Below are positions 25,723 through 34,500 of a stretch of 50,035 nucleotides of DNA, one piece after another; position 1 is the first letter of the stretch; the number at the start of each line of letters is the position of its first letter. The stretch is from NCBI RefSeq assembly GCF_042432825.1, contig NZ_JBHLWN010000073.1:1-50035 (forward strand), written 5' to 3'. Made by a program: the position numbers and the translations under genes. The stretch comes from Gordoniibacillus chartarius (GTDB lineage: Bacteria > Bacillota > Bacilli > Paenibacillales > NBRC-103111). Under the pieces are notes generated by a model, which was not told the DNA's origin, did not search any database, and saw only the letters and a list, made by a program, of their open reading frames with translations.

Positions 25723-27343
25723 AGGGCTTGCTGAACGAAACATTACAGAGCAAATCGTCTGTAGGCGTTGCGATTCAGCAGCATGTTGAAGATAAAGACA
25801 AAAAGAAGCCGCAAGCGGCGCTCCAGGTTCATCACGAGGAACTGCAGGGCGATGACGGTCCCGCTCGTTTGCTCGAGTCGTGCCCGGATTCGATTCAATC
25901 CATATTTTCGTTTTCCTTCGCCAAACTTGCCCTCGATCGCATTGCGCTCGCCTGCATCCTGTTTAGCGATTCGTTTGATCTCGGCCGTGTCCACTTGTTT
26001 TGAAGGTCGGCCGAGCGGAGGTCCGCTGAGTCGAATTCCACGTTCCTTGCAGTACGCCCGGTTCTCCCGGTTTCGGTAGATTTGATCGGCCATCACTTCT
26101 TTCGGGTACACGCCGAACCGAGCTTTGTACGTCTCTACCGATTCGATCAAGGTGACGCCTTCGTTGAAGTTGTCCCATTGCCGGCGCTCTAAGAAGGCGA
26201 AACCCTGTACCATGCTGACGGACACTTTCGCCCCGAATTCGACTTTCGCTTTTGCTTTCCCGCGAACGATCGGACGAATATGCGGTTGATGAATGCTGAC
26301 GATGCGATCCTCCACATGATGGACTTGCTTCGTATACATCAGTCGTTGCTGTCGATACAACTCCTGAATGACAAGCAGTTGCTTGTATTGCCGTCTGCTG
26401 AGCGCCGCAAGCGGCGTGATCGTCACCAGTTCTTCAATGATGCGAAGGTCTCGCTTGATAAAGGCAAGCTGTTTGCCGATTCCCCGACGGAGCGCCCGGT
26501 AGCCGATTCGGCGTTGCTTAGCGAGAGACAGGTACGCACGGCGCGCCTTTTCTCGATACGTGCGCGGTTTCGGACGTTGTCCCACAAGCGGCTCATGTAA
26601 CGTGTCGATGATCGTCTCGAGCTTCTCGCGAGCTTCGTTCAAAAGCGCGATGTCCGTTGGATACGCGATGTCTGCGGGGGCACAGGTCGCATCAAGGAGC
26701 AGCGTCCCTTGGTTCGGGTCCGGCTCCGATCGCTTGCGCTTACCACCCCGAGCGACAGGAGAAGAGGGCTTCGCATCGTCGTCATCATCCCGTCGTTCTT
26801 CCGCTTTCGCTGCTTCTACAGCGATCCATTCGTTCACTTCCGTGATCACCTTCTCGCCAAGGCGCTTACGGAAATGAGTCATGAGTGAATGATGAAATGG
26901 CGGCCGATCCTGATAACCCGCCAAGCCGAGGAAGTATTGAAGATATGGATTCTCGACGATCGTCTCGACCGTCTCTCGATCGGACTGTTGCAGTCTTTCC
27001 TGAATGATCAGAGCTCCGAGCGCCATCCGAATCGAGACCGCCTTTTGACCGCGGAACGATTTCTTGAAGGACTTTGCATATTTGTGATCCACCCGCGCCC
27101 ACGGGATCATCTGCGCGAGCTTGATCCAACGATTGTCCGGATTCAGACGGCCGCCGAAAGGCAAGAAAAACTCGCTCGGCAGCAACAACTGGTTTTCCTC
27201 ATGGGCGTACGGCTGGTACATGTTCGTCATCCTCCATGTGCACGGTTTTTCATCGTATTTCAACGATTTCCTTGCATATGAATTCGACGAAAAGTGCCTC
27301 AAACCCTTGTCGTTACTGGATTTTTTATCGTTCAGCAAGCCCT
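25723..27343 (-). mobile_element. Complete insertion sequence, IS5/IS1182-like, 1.62 kb
   Basis: Perfect 16-base terminal inverted repeats: AGGGCTTGCTGAACGA at 25723-25738 and its complement at 27328-27343. Both ends are flanked by ATTT (25719-25722 and 27344-27347), a probable 4-base target duplication. It encodes one DDE transposase on the minus strand. Identical ends and an intact gene suggest a recent insertion. It separates the cst operon from the defence island. Confidence 0.9.
25743..27221 (-). CDS. DDE transposase of the insertion sequence
   Basis: A 492-residue transposase. The N-terminal part (LPFGGRLNPDNRWIKLAQMIPW, RMALGALIIQERLQQSDRETVETIVENPYLQYFLGL, PPFHHSLMTHFRKRLGEKVI) and the catalytic blocks (GTLLLDATCAPADIAYPTD with the first Asp; RFGVYPKEVMADQIYRNREN with the second; RNAIEGKFGEGKRKYGL with the Glu) are typical of the IS5/IS1182 group. 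The ATG at 27221 is nine bases after GGAGG; the frame is open further upstream to the inverted repeat. Intact and probably active. Confidence 0.88.
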   Translation of the reverse strand: MYQPYAHEENQLLLPSEFFLPFGGRLNPDNRWIKLAQMIPWARVDHKYAKSFKKSFRGQKAVSIRMALGALIIQERLQQSDRETVETIVENPYLQYFLGLAGYQDRPPFHHSLMTHFRKRLGEKVITEVNEWIAVEAAKAEERRDDDDDAKPSSPVARGGKRKRSEPDPNQGTLLLDATCAPADIAYPTDIALLNEAREKLETIIDTLHEPLVGQRPKPRTYREKARRAYLSLAKQRRIGYRALRRGIGKQLAFIKRDLRIIEELVTITPLAALSRRQYKQLLVIQELYRQQRLMYTKQVHHVEDRIVSIHQPHIRPIVRGKAKAKVEFGAKVSVSMVQGFAFLERRQWDNFNEGVTLIESVETYKARFGVYPKEVMADQIYRNRENRAYCKERGIRLSGPPLGRPSKQVDTAEIKRIAKQDAGERNAIEGKFGEGKRKYGLNRIRARLEQTSGTVIALQFLVMNLERRLRLLFVFIFNMLLNRNAYRRFAL

Positions 27344-27369
27344 ATTTAGATCCAAAAAAAAGAAGACTT

Positions 27370-28706
27370 TCACATATGTAATACCCGGGGCAACGCTTCT
27401 TCGGATACCGTGTCGCAAAGGAAGGGAGGTTCATCCATAGCACGCCGGTTCCAGCCTTTTGCTTCTTGTTCTCGACGTTTTTTCTTCCATTCCATGACCG
27501 CCTTGCGATGAGCAACGATTGTCGGGTGCATTTTCGCATTCTCGTCAGGTATCCTGATTTGCGTTGCAACAGAGAGAACGACATCCCTCTCTTCCTCACT
27601 CAGAAATGCAAGCGTTTCTTTTTCAAACTGTGGTGTATACTCCGTTCCGGTTCTTACGCCCGTTTTTTTGGCGGGCTTACTGCTCATAGGGAGAGGAGTT
27701 TTTACAACAGGCTTGCCCACGCGAAGCTTGGCCCAATATCCGGCTGGCGGTGAAGGAATATCAAGGGATTTGCAGACCTTGTGTATCGTAACATCCGAGA
27801 CTTTATACCTCTTCGCCACTTCGGTCACTGGGATCTCCCATACTTCTTTGTATAGAATTTCTCTGTCATAAATATTATAGGTTTGTCCGTATCGCTCGAA
27901 TGTTTCCGGTTCTTCAAGCGTTTGCACAGCTTCGACGGCTTCATCGTTCTCTCGCCTCGGAACGGAAGGCGTCTGTTCCTCTACTGACAAACCAGGGGAT
28001 TCGAGCGTGTGTGAAAAGTCTACAACGGCCGATCCAGTGTCTGCTTTACAAGGCATCTTATCATACATAATTTGATCGTTCTTTTTATGAGCGACCGGTA
28101 CGGTTCTGTAAATGGAAATCATCTCATCCACCGGTTCCGGCAGTTCCAGTTTGGTTACCGGTTTGTTGAAACTGAGCTTTGTCCAATATCCGGACGGAGG
28201 AATGGGAATGCCTGCTTCTTTTATCTGCTTCATCAGATGTTGCATATGGAAGGTCATATTTTTTGGCTTCTCCGGCCACGGACATTTCCCAGATTTCATC
28301 GTATAGCTGCCTGCGTGTCATTGCAATCACCGGATTTTGGGGCACAGCAGCCTCCTCCTTGCCATCTCCAAATAAGCTTTCTGTGACGTAGGAAATTCGG
28401 ACCTTCTGTTCCGACATGGCCTCTTCTTCTTCTGGCACGCTCTGTTGTCTGTCTTCTCCATTAACAGTTGCTGCCGCGGCGCTTTGTTCCGATGGCTCAT
28501 TTACCGTCTGGGGTGCGATGATAGCATGAAACTGTTTTATTCCTCCAATCCCTCTTTTCGCTTAATAGAAAAACCAGATCCCGTTTCATTTCTTCGAATT
28601 GCTTAATGATCCTGAGGAACTCGAGGAAGTGCATGTCCGCCAGCATTGTTGTGGTCTTCATTTCGTGAATGGCCGCAAACGCGGAAACAATTGGGTTTCC
28701 CCACAT
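27370..28706 (-). pseudogene. Protein with two HTH-like repeats, frameshifted
   Basis: Three overlapping frames make one ancestral gene. The 5' part (28706 to about 28556) is KTTTMLADMHFLEFLRIIKQFEEMKRDLVFLL; the middle (to about 28245) contains TRRQLYDEIWEMSVAGEAKKYDLPY; the 3' part resumes with KQIKEAGIPIPPSGYWTKLSFNKPV and later repeats the unit as DREILYKEVWEIPVTEVAKRYKVSDVTIHKVCKSLDIPSPPAGYWAKLRVGKPV. This LYxEVWxxPVxxVAKRYxVSDxxIxKxCKxLxIPxPPxGYWAKL unit is a known HTH-like repeat in uncharacterised proteins. Two shifts in the same direction break it. It is the last gene of the island before the insertion sequence. DNA binding is likely for the ancestor. Confidence 0.65.
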
Positions 28707-28868
28707 TTTCGAACATCCGGAATGTACGTGAACGTCGAGCGCTCTATCGATCGTATCAAGGTTAATTTATTGCTTAGGGGGCCGGCACCGCGTTCCCTTT
28801 GGTACCCAGTTCACTTTTTAGGAAGAACCTCTTACTTCGCTACCGCTTCACGTCGGATCTGCTGAGGC

Positions 28869-28895
28869 GAATTAAAGGCGGGGTGAAAATCCCCG
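28869..28895 (-). terminator. Possible terminator after the 628-residue gene
   Basis: On the minus strand GCGGGG-ATTTTCA-CCCCGC is followed by CTTTAATT, 19 bases past the stop. Stem is strong but the T-run is weak. Confidence 0.45.
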
Positions 28896-28913
28896 CTCTC
28901 CCTGGTTTTCGAA

Positions 28914-30800
28914 TTACCATTCTAATTCATATTCACCTCTGCATTTCGTATCCCAGCAAACGAGATAATGCTTCGTATATCGATAATTCAGTTTCATGGA
29001 ACCGCGACACTTCGGACATACGCATTTGGAAACAGGCCATCCCATAAGTTTAATGCCCTCAATGATGGCGTTGCCTATCTTAGCATAAAATCCTTTCATA
29101 GCTTCTCTTGGCGATTCGTTAAGCTGATTTATGCTGACTTGGTGTTCGATAACCCGTTCTTGAAAAGGATGATCTGCCGGAAACCACGCTTGATTTTGAG
29201 AAACATACAATTGAAAAATGGCTTTCACGTTAATGCTGGTTTCGCTTTTTATTCTGGCATTAAGCCCCAGAAACAAGTTCCATCGCGGATGCTGAAGCGG
29301 AACACGGAAGATGAGGGGTGCGAACGAACCTAACAACTGCTTGAGTTGCATCTCTATCGCTGCACTTCGTTCCGCATTTTTGATGTCCTGTTTACGTTTT
29401 TGCAAAGACTGCTTCCACTCGTCCCATTCCTTTTTCAATCCGGCACTCTGCTGAAGTTTATTTTCTTTTGCTTCTAGAGCTCGTTCTGTTTCTTCAATCC
29501 GCTGTCGGGTACGATTCATATCATCCTCAAGGGTCTTAAGCGTTTTTCGGTTAAAACCGAACTTGGAGGATAATTTGGCCGATTCATTTCCGTGAGCCGT
29601 CGTTACACTTTGCAGGTGAGTTCGCAACTGTTCGAGTTGCCGTTTCACGTTTTCGACTTTCAGCTTAAGTGCGTCCCAGTTGCTAATGAATTCCTCGTAC
29701 CTGCTTTGTTTACTCTCTTCCCGTACCAATGCAGCTTTAAGTTGATCCAAACCTGATTGATTGTTAAGAACAAGCAATTCTGTTATTTCATGATCGGACA
29801 CCCGCGCAGTTCCCCAGAATCTTGACGTGAATCCCGCGCATTCCTGTAAGGCATAATCAAGAGGGTCATCCGGTTCATCCACAGAACCAATTCGTTCCCG
29901 TGTCGGAGGGTTATCGAAGAAAAAGATTTGATGCGCGATGGAATACAACTCCATTTGATAAAACGTTCCATGGGGCAAAATCTTCTTTTCAGCGAAACCG
30001 TAACAAGCGATCTTTTGGTTTTCTAAAAGACTGACGTCTCCGACCTTGCTGGCGTAGTCTTGATGAACGAACAGTCGAAACGGTTTTGTATTCTGGTTGC
30101 TTTCAACTTTACTGGTCGTAAAATCGATTAAAATATGACCTTTATGTGTAATGTTTTTTACGGTTCCAATCACTACCGCCAAACAACTGGATGAGTTTTT
30201 CTCAACCAGCTTAACGATGTCGTCTTGAAATCCGAAAATATCGGTAAGGTTAACCGTTTTTTCGGTTTCTGTTTTTACATAAAACGCTGAAACGTTGTTC
30301 TTAAAGGTAGTAATCTCATAATCTTTGAGAAGGCTTGATAAGAAAAAATAAAATTTCTGATGAGCCGGATGGGTAAAGAATTTGGTATATGCTCGTCTGG
30401 AATATCCTAATGGGTTCCCGGATTTTCTGACCAATTTGGCGCTCGTCAATATTTTGAGAACTTTCGTTCGATCGTCAATGCTGATTCCATTCGCTTTCGC
30501 CAGCGAAATGACATTGGAGTCCGGATTTCGGAATCGGCAGCGTTCGTAATGCATCTGCAGCTTGCCTTTTCTGAAAAATGGGTGTTCATCATGAGCGACA
30601 TGTTCAAGTATGGTTTGCTTTTTGTTTCTTTCAGTTTCCAATAACAAATGATTAGGAAGTTTCTCACACCCCAAACAGATGTAACGATTGGCCTGCTTTA
30701 AATGTGGATTATTATGAACCTCTCTTGCTGATATTTCCTTGTTTGTTAGCCGGTCAATCGCCCTGTTCATGCTTAAATCCGATGATTTGGAATGGGTCAC
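28914..30800 (-). CDS. Zinc-finger/coiled-coil protein of unknown function
   Basis: A 628-residue protein that I do not recognise as a family. The N-terminus has CLGCEKLP (near residue 38), then HVAHDEHPFFRK...HYERC, a Cys-Cys-His-His-Cys set like the zinc head of CoiA-type competence proteins. A middle part (about 110-340) looks globular with a possible OB-like stretch (AVVIGTVKNITHKGHILIDFTTSK). About 365-490 is charged coiled coil. The C-terminus is a zinc ribbon, CVCPKCRGSMKLNYRYTKHYLVCWDTKCRGE, like those of type IA topoisomerases, suggesting DNA or RNA binding. Start taken at GTG 30800; an ATG at 30768 is possible. It follows the HEPN-like gene on the same strand in the defence island. 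Confidence 0.6.
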   Translation of the reverse strand: MTHSKSSDLSMNRAIDRLTNKEISAREVHNNPHLKQANRYICLGCEKLPNHLLLETERNKKQTILEHVAHDEHPFFRKGKLQMHYERCRFRNPDSNVISLAKANGISIDDRTKVLKILTSAKLVRKSGNPLGYSRRAYTKFFTHPAHQKFYFFLSSLLKDYEITTFKNNVSAFYVKTETEKTVNLTDIFGFQDDIVKLVEKNSSSCLAVVIGTVKNITHKGHILIDFTTSKVESNQNTKPFRLFVHQDYASKVGDVSLLENQKIACYGFAEKKILPHGTFYQMELYSIAHQIFFFDNPPTRERIGSVDEPDDPLDYALQECAGFTSRFWGTARVSDHEITELLVLNNQSGLDQLKAALVREESKQSRYEEFISNWDALKLKVENVKRQLEQLRTHLQSVTTAHGNESAKLSSKFGFNRKTLKTLEDDMNRTRQRIEETERALEAKENKLQQSAGLKKEWDEWKQSLQKRKQDIKNAERSAAIEMQLKQLLGSFAPLIFRVPLQHPRWNLFLGLNARIKSETSINVKAIFQLYVSQNQAWFPADHPFQERVIEHQVSINQLNESPREAMKGFYAKIGNAIIEGIKLMGWPVSKCVCPKCRGSMKLNYRYTKHYLVCWDTKCRGEYELEW

Positions 30801-30861
30801 GCTAAATCAGTCCTTTAATGTTTACTGCGTGTTTCGTTATTGTTGATCCACCAATTTAAAC

Positions 30862-31437
30862 TCAAAATCTCTTCGCTTGCGCTATGTCGGCGCCGAAATC
30901 CTGCTCAATTATCTTTAATAATTTTTGAAGTTCCTCCGGTTTGCTTAGAACATCAAATATATATTTGTCAAAAGCAATTTCTATTTTCTCTACAAGTTGC
31001 CGAGGATTAATAACCATAAAACTATCTTCTAACGTTATCAGATCACCAAATAAATAAGAAAACTGCCCACCGTCTTTTATGCGGCCCTCATGAACCAGTC
31101 CATTTCTGAATTGCCTATAAAACAAGTCAGCTACCTTTTGTTCTTTGTTTTTCAGGCCGGGGAGGCCAAAATCCGGAATCTCCGAAATCAACCATCCAAC
31201 ATATCTTTTTCGCACTTCGTCGATATCATATTTCAGTCTAGATAGAACGTCTATTGTTGTCACACAGATCAAACCAGCGGCAAAAGCATCATGATCATCA
31301 TTTAGCTTTTTTATCGGCTCAATGTAATACTGCTTGATTCTATCTCTAAACGCTTCAACCAGAGAATCCGGATGGTTAAAATCGATATCGTAGTATTTTA
31401 AGTTTGGAGAAAAGTAAATGCCGTCTTCGACCCGCAT
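30862..31437 (-). CDS. HEPN-like protein with R-N-x3-H motif
   Basis: A 191-residue, mostly helical protein. Residues 111-116 read RNGLVH in the context FYRQFRNGLVHEGRI; the R-polar-x(3)-H pattern inside a helix is the signature of HEPN-superfamily proteins, many of which are RNases in defence or toxin systems. The preceding helix (HDAFAAGLICVTTIDVLSRLKYD) fits the fold as well. No membrane segment or signal peptide. Start ATG 31437; it follows the terminator of the sspFGH-like unit and precedes the 628-residue zinc protein. Nuclease activity is inference from one motif. Confidence 0.6.
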   Translation of the reverse strand: MRVEDGIYFSPNLKYYDIDFNHPDSLVEAFRDRIKQYYIEPIKKLNDDHDAFAAGLICVTTIDVLSRLKYDIDEVRKRYVGWLISEIPDFGLPGLKNKEQKVADLFYRQFRNGLVHEGRIKDGGQFSYLFGDLITLEDSFMVINPRQLVEKIEIAFDKYIFDVLSKPEELQKLLKIIEQDFGADIAQAKRF

Positions 31438-31476
31438 ATGCTCCCGACTTCCATAATATTATTTTTAATCACAAAT

Positions 31477-31509
31477 AAAAAAACGTCCATCAAGAAAATT
31501 CGACGGACG
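31477..31509 (-). terminator. Terminator of the sspFGH-like unit
   Basis: On the minus strand CGTCCGTC (31502-31509) pairs with GATGGACG (31484-31491) and is followed by seven T. It lies 61-93 bases after the SspH-like stop. Confidence 0.8.
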
Positions 31510-31569
31510 CATACAAATTCCTTCCAATTACTATATAAGGGCTGATAAGCAATTTGGGTAAAACCAAAG

Positions 31570-34500
31570 TCAGATTCTTTTGAGCAGTTCAGTTACCTCT
31601 GCAATTTCTTCGCACGATATAAACGGAACCTGTCCATAAATCAGGTTGGATTCGCCCTGTAATCTTGCCACAAGATGGCCTTTACCGAGTAACTTTTCCG
31701 CCCCTTTTTCTCCAAGTGCAATCTCAGATGTTCCCACACTTTCAACTCGAAGTATAAGACGATTACCAAGGTTGTCACGTAATTGCACAGGCAGAACATT
31801 TGCATCAGGTCGTTGTGCGGCGAAGATCAAATGGATACCGGCTGCTCTTGCTTTAACTCCCAACCGTTGAACGATAGATGAAACTGCACCTTTATAAGTC
31901 TCAACAAGCATCCATTCCGCAAATTCATCATGAATTAGGAATAGCAGCGGGAGCTTCTCTTCAGAAGATACTTTAGAATTATAATCTTTTAGGCTATTCA
32001 CTTTTTGTTCGCGGAAAGCCAAATATCTTCGATCCATTTCCTCAACAAGGAACTCAAGTACACTAACCGCACGCTGTTGATCAATAATGATACCTTCTAC
32101 CAAGTGCGGTAACTCTTCCAGTTGCTGATAGTCAACACCGAATTTGGGATCGATCAAGTAAATTTTCGCAAGATCCGGGGAATTCGTTATACAGATGTCT
32201 AATATCAAATTTTGCAGCAAAACTGACTTACCGCTCCCTGTAGCACCAGCTATTAATGTATGTGGAGCGTGTTGCTCTAAATCCTCAAAAGGACCTCCAA
32301 GATTCAGGTATAATATGTTACCATCAACTTCTTTGATTCCAACAATGAAACTCATATTCATTCCTGAATTGGACTGAATGTTTCGGTATTTCCAAACGTC
32401 ACCAAGCGTAATCGTTTCCCGATTTGGCCGCGCAACCGAAACAACAATTTCACCAGGCTGCGCCATGATATTAATGATGTCCAGTGCATGCGTCGTCAGT
32501 AATTGGGATTTTTTCTTTTCAATATCTTCAACACGCAACTGATCGGAGCCCTTAAGTTTAATGACAACGGCATTCGGCGTCAGTCGATAATCCAATACCT
32601 TTGCTTGAAGATTGTAGCTGATTAATGCTGCTTTTAATACCGTTACAGTTTGATTTACCCATTTCGCTGTTTCTTCATTTTCGGTCTGTGTTGACAAGTG
32701 GTTCATAATCCACTCAGATAAACTTGGACTAGTCCAGGAAACATCGAAATCGTCAATGAAGCTTTCTATTGACTCCCGATTGTCAACTGATCGCTCCACT
32801 TCTGCTGTAATGTGTTCCTGTGATGCATCCTGTACCACTACTTGCACCTGATCGGTTGGAACGACGTTCTCCTCAGATGCAGTCAGACTCACTCTATTTG
32901 CAGGAAGTTGTGGATGATGAGCTTCCCACGGTCGCTGATCGCCAATTTGTTCCCGAATGTTGATGACTGATTCCCCGCGATGATAGGCTAATACAAGTTC
33001 CCTCACCAACTCACGAGAATATACTTCCTGATAGGCATGGTTTGTATTTTGAATCGGCCATTGTTCACCTTCCGCAGCAGAATCCGAGGAAGTATATAAG
33101 AAAATATGGGAGTATCCTCTTAACTCGATCGGAATTGAACCATTACGAATACCGTCACGCCATTCCTCAATTACTAATTCGGCGTTCTGTGTAAATTCCA
33201 GACCATCGTTCAACATATCGCCTAAGCGGGATAGCCACAGATCTCTGTCCAACCTTCCGGGGTTCCCAAATATTGCTTTCTCCATCCGGACCATTGTATC
33301 ACGAAGTTGTTTTTGCGAGTTCTTCTTGGCTTCCGCAGCGCCAATTGTTTCCACATATTTTGCCTCGGTAAGTAGCACTTGCAGGTAGGGTTGGCCATCT
33401 CTTACTTTCGGACATAACGCCATAATGTCAGCGATTTGTTCTTCTTTTTGCCCTAACCAAGAAGCATAGTCATCTAAGAAAAACCATCCGATTGAAGATG
33501 AATTCATCTCGGAAAGAAGCAATAGCTTACTTAAAACAACACCGATCAATTCTCCAGCAAATACACCTCGTTTAGCAGCACGTAATACAATATCCCCGGA
33601 AATGCCATTGGCTTCGTCAATAAACTTTTCTGTCAGCTGAAATAATGATTCGTCATCTAATCCCAAGTTCAATGACTCTAATCTTCTCTTCACGAGAACC
33701 TGAAGCAAGTTCAGTTTAGATCGAGAGGAGACAATAAGATTCGGCCCTTGGGTCCGGCTATGCTGATACTTTATAACCTTTACTCCTTGGTTTTTCAGTT
33801 GCCTCCGTTCAAGTAAATCGTCATAATTGACAACCCATTCGGCTAATGAATGAGCTTCGTCAAAAATGCCGCGAACATACTCATTTTGAAACGTCATTTG
33901 TCTCGCAGGTAAATATAGCACATCTTCTTTGGGCTCCGCACTATTGATCATCGAGTACACGGTAGCCAAATAAGTCACGCCTACTGCAGGTTGACTTGGA
34001 CAAGTCAAATAAACGGTAGACTTCAAATCGTCTTTTGCTGAAGGACGCCTTCTTGCCCATCGAGGCGGGTAATGCTCCAGTAAATTAGGGGAGTTCACAT
34101 TTTGCTCCTGCTCCCACACCAACTTTGCCTGTCGAGAGATGACATCTTGTAAAAACACTATATCCGCCGGCTTTCCGTCCGTCGTATCCGAAAGAGGTGC
34201 CGCATCAGCCATGACTTCAATCCGAAGCCTTGCCATGAAATCACGTGAAACTTCGCTGGCTACAAACGTATCTGGGCCAATCTCGTCACCTTCAATCATT
34301 TTCATGTATAAATTGTTCAGCTTCTCTGCATCACGATGCCGTAAAATAACTTGACAACGAACTTCATCTTCACGATCATGTAAAGAAGTTAATGCCCCTA
34401 CAATCGTTTCAGGCAGCCGGGTCGAATCACTATTGAACAATACGATACTTAAGTTGGTTCGTTCATGAGGCTGCAGATCCAAGTACCTTTTTACAATGGA

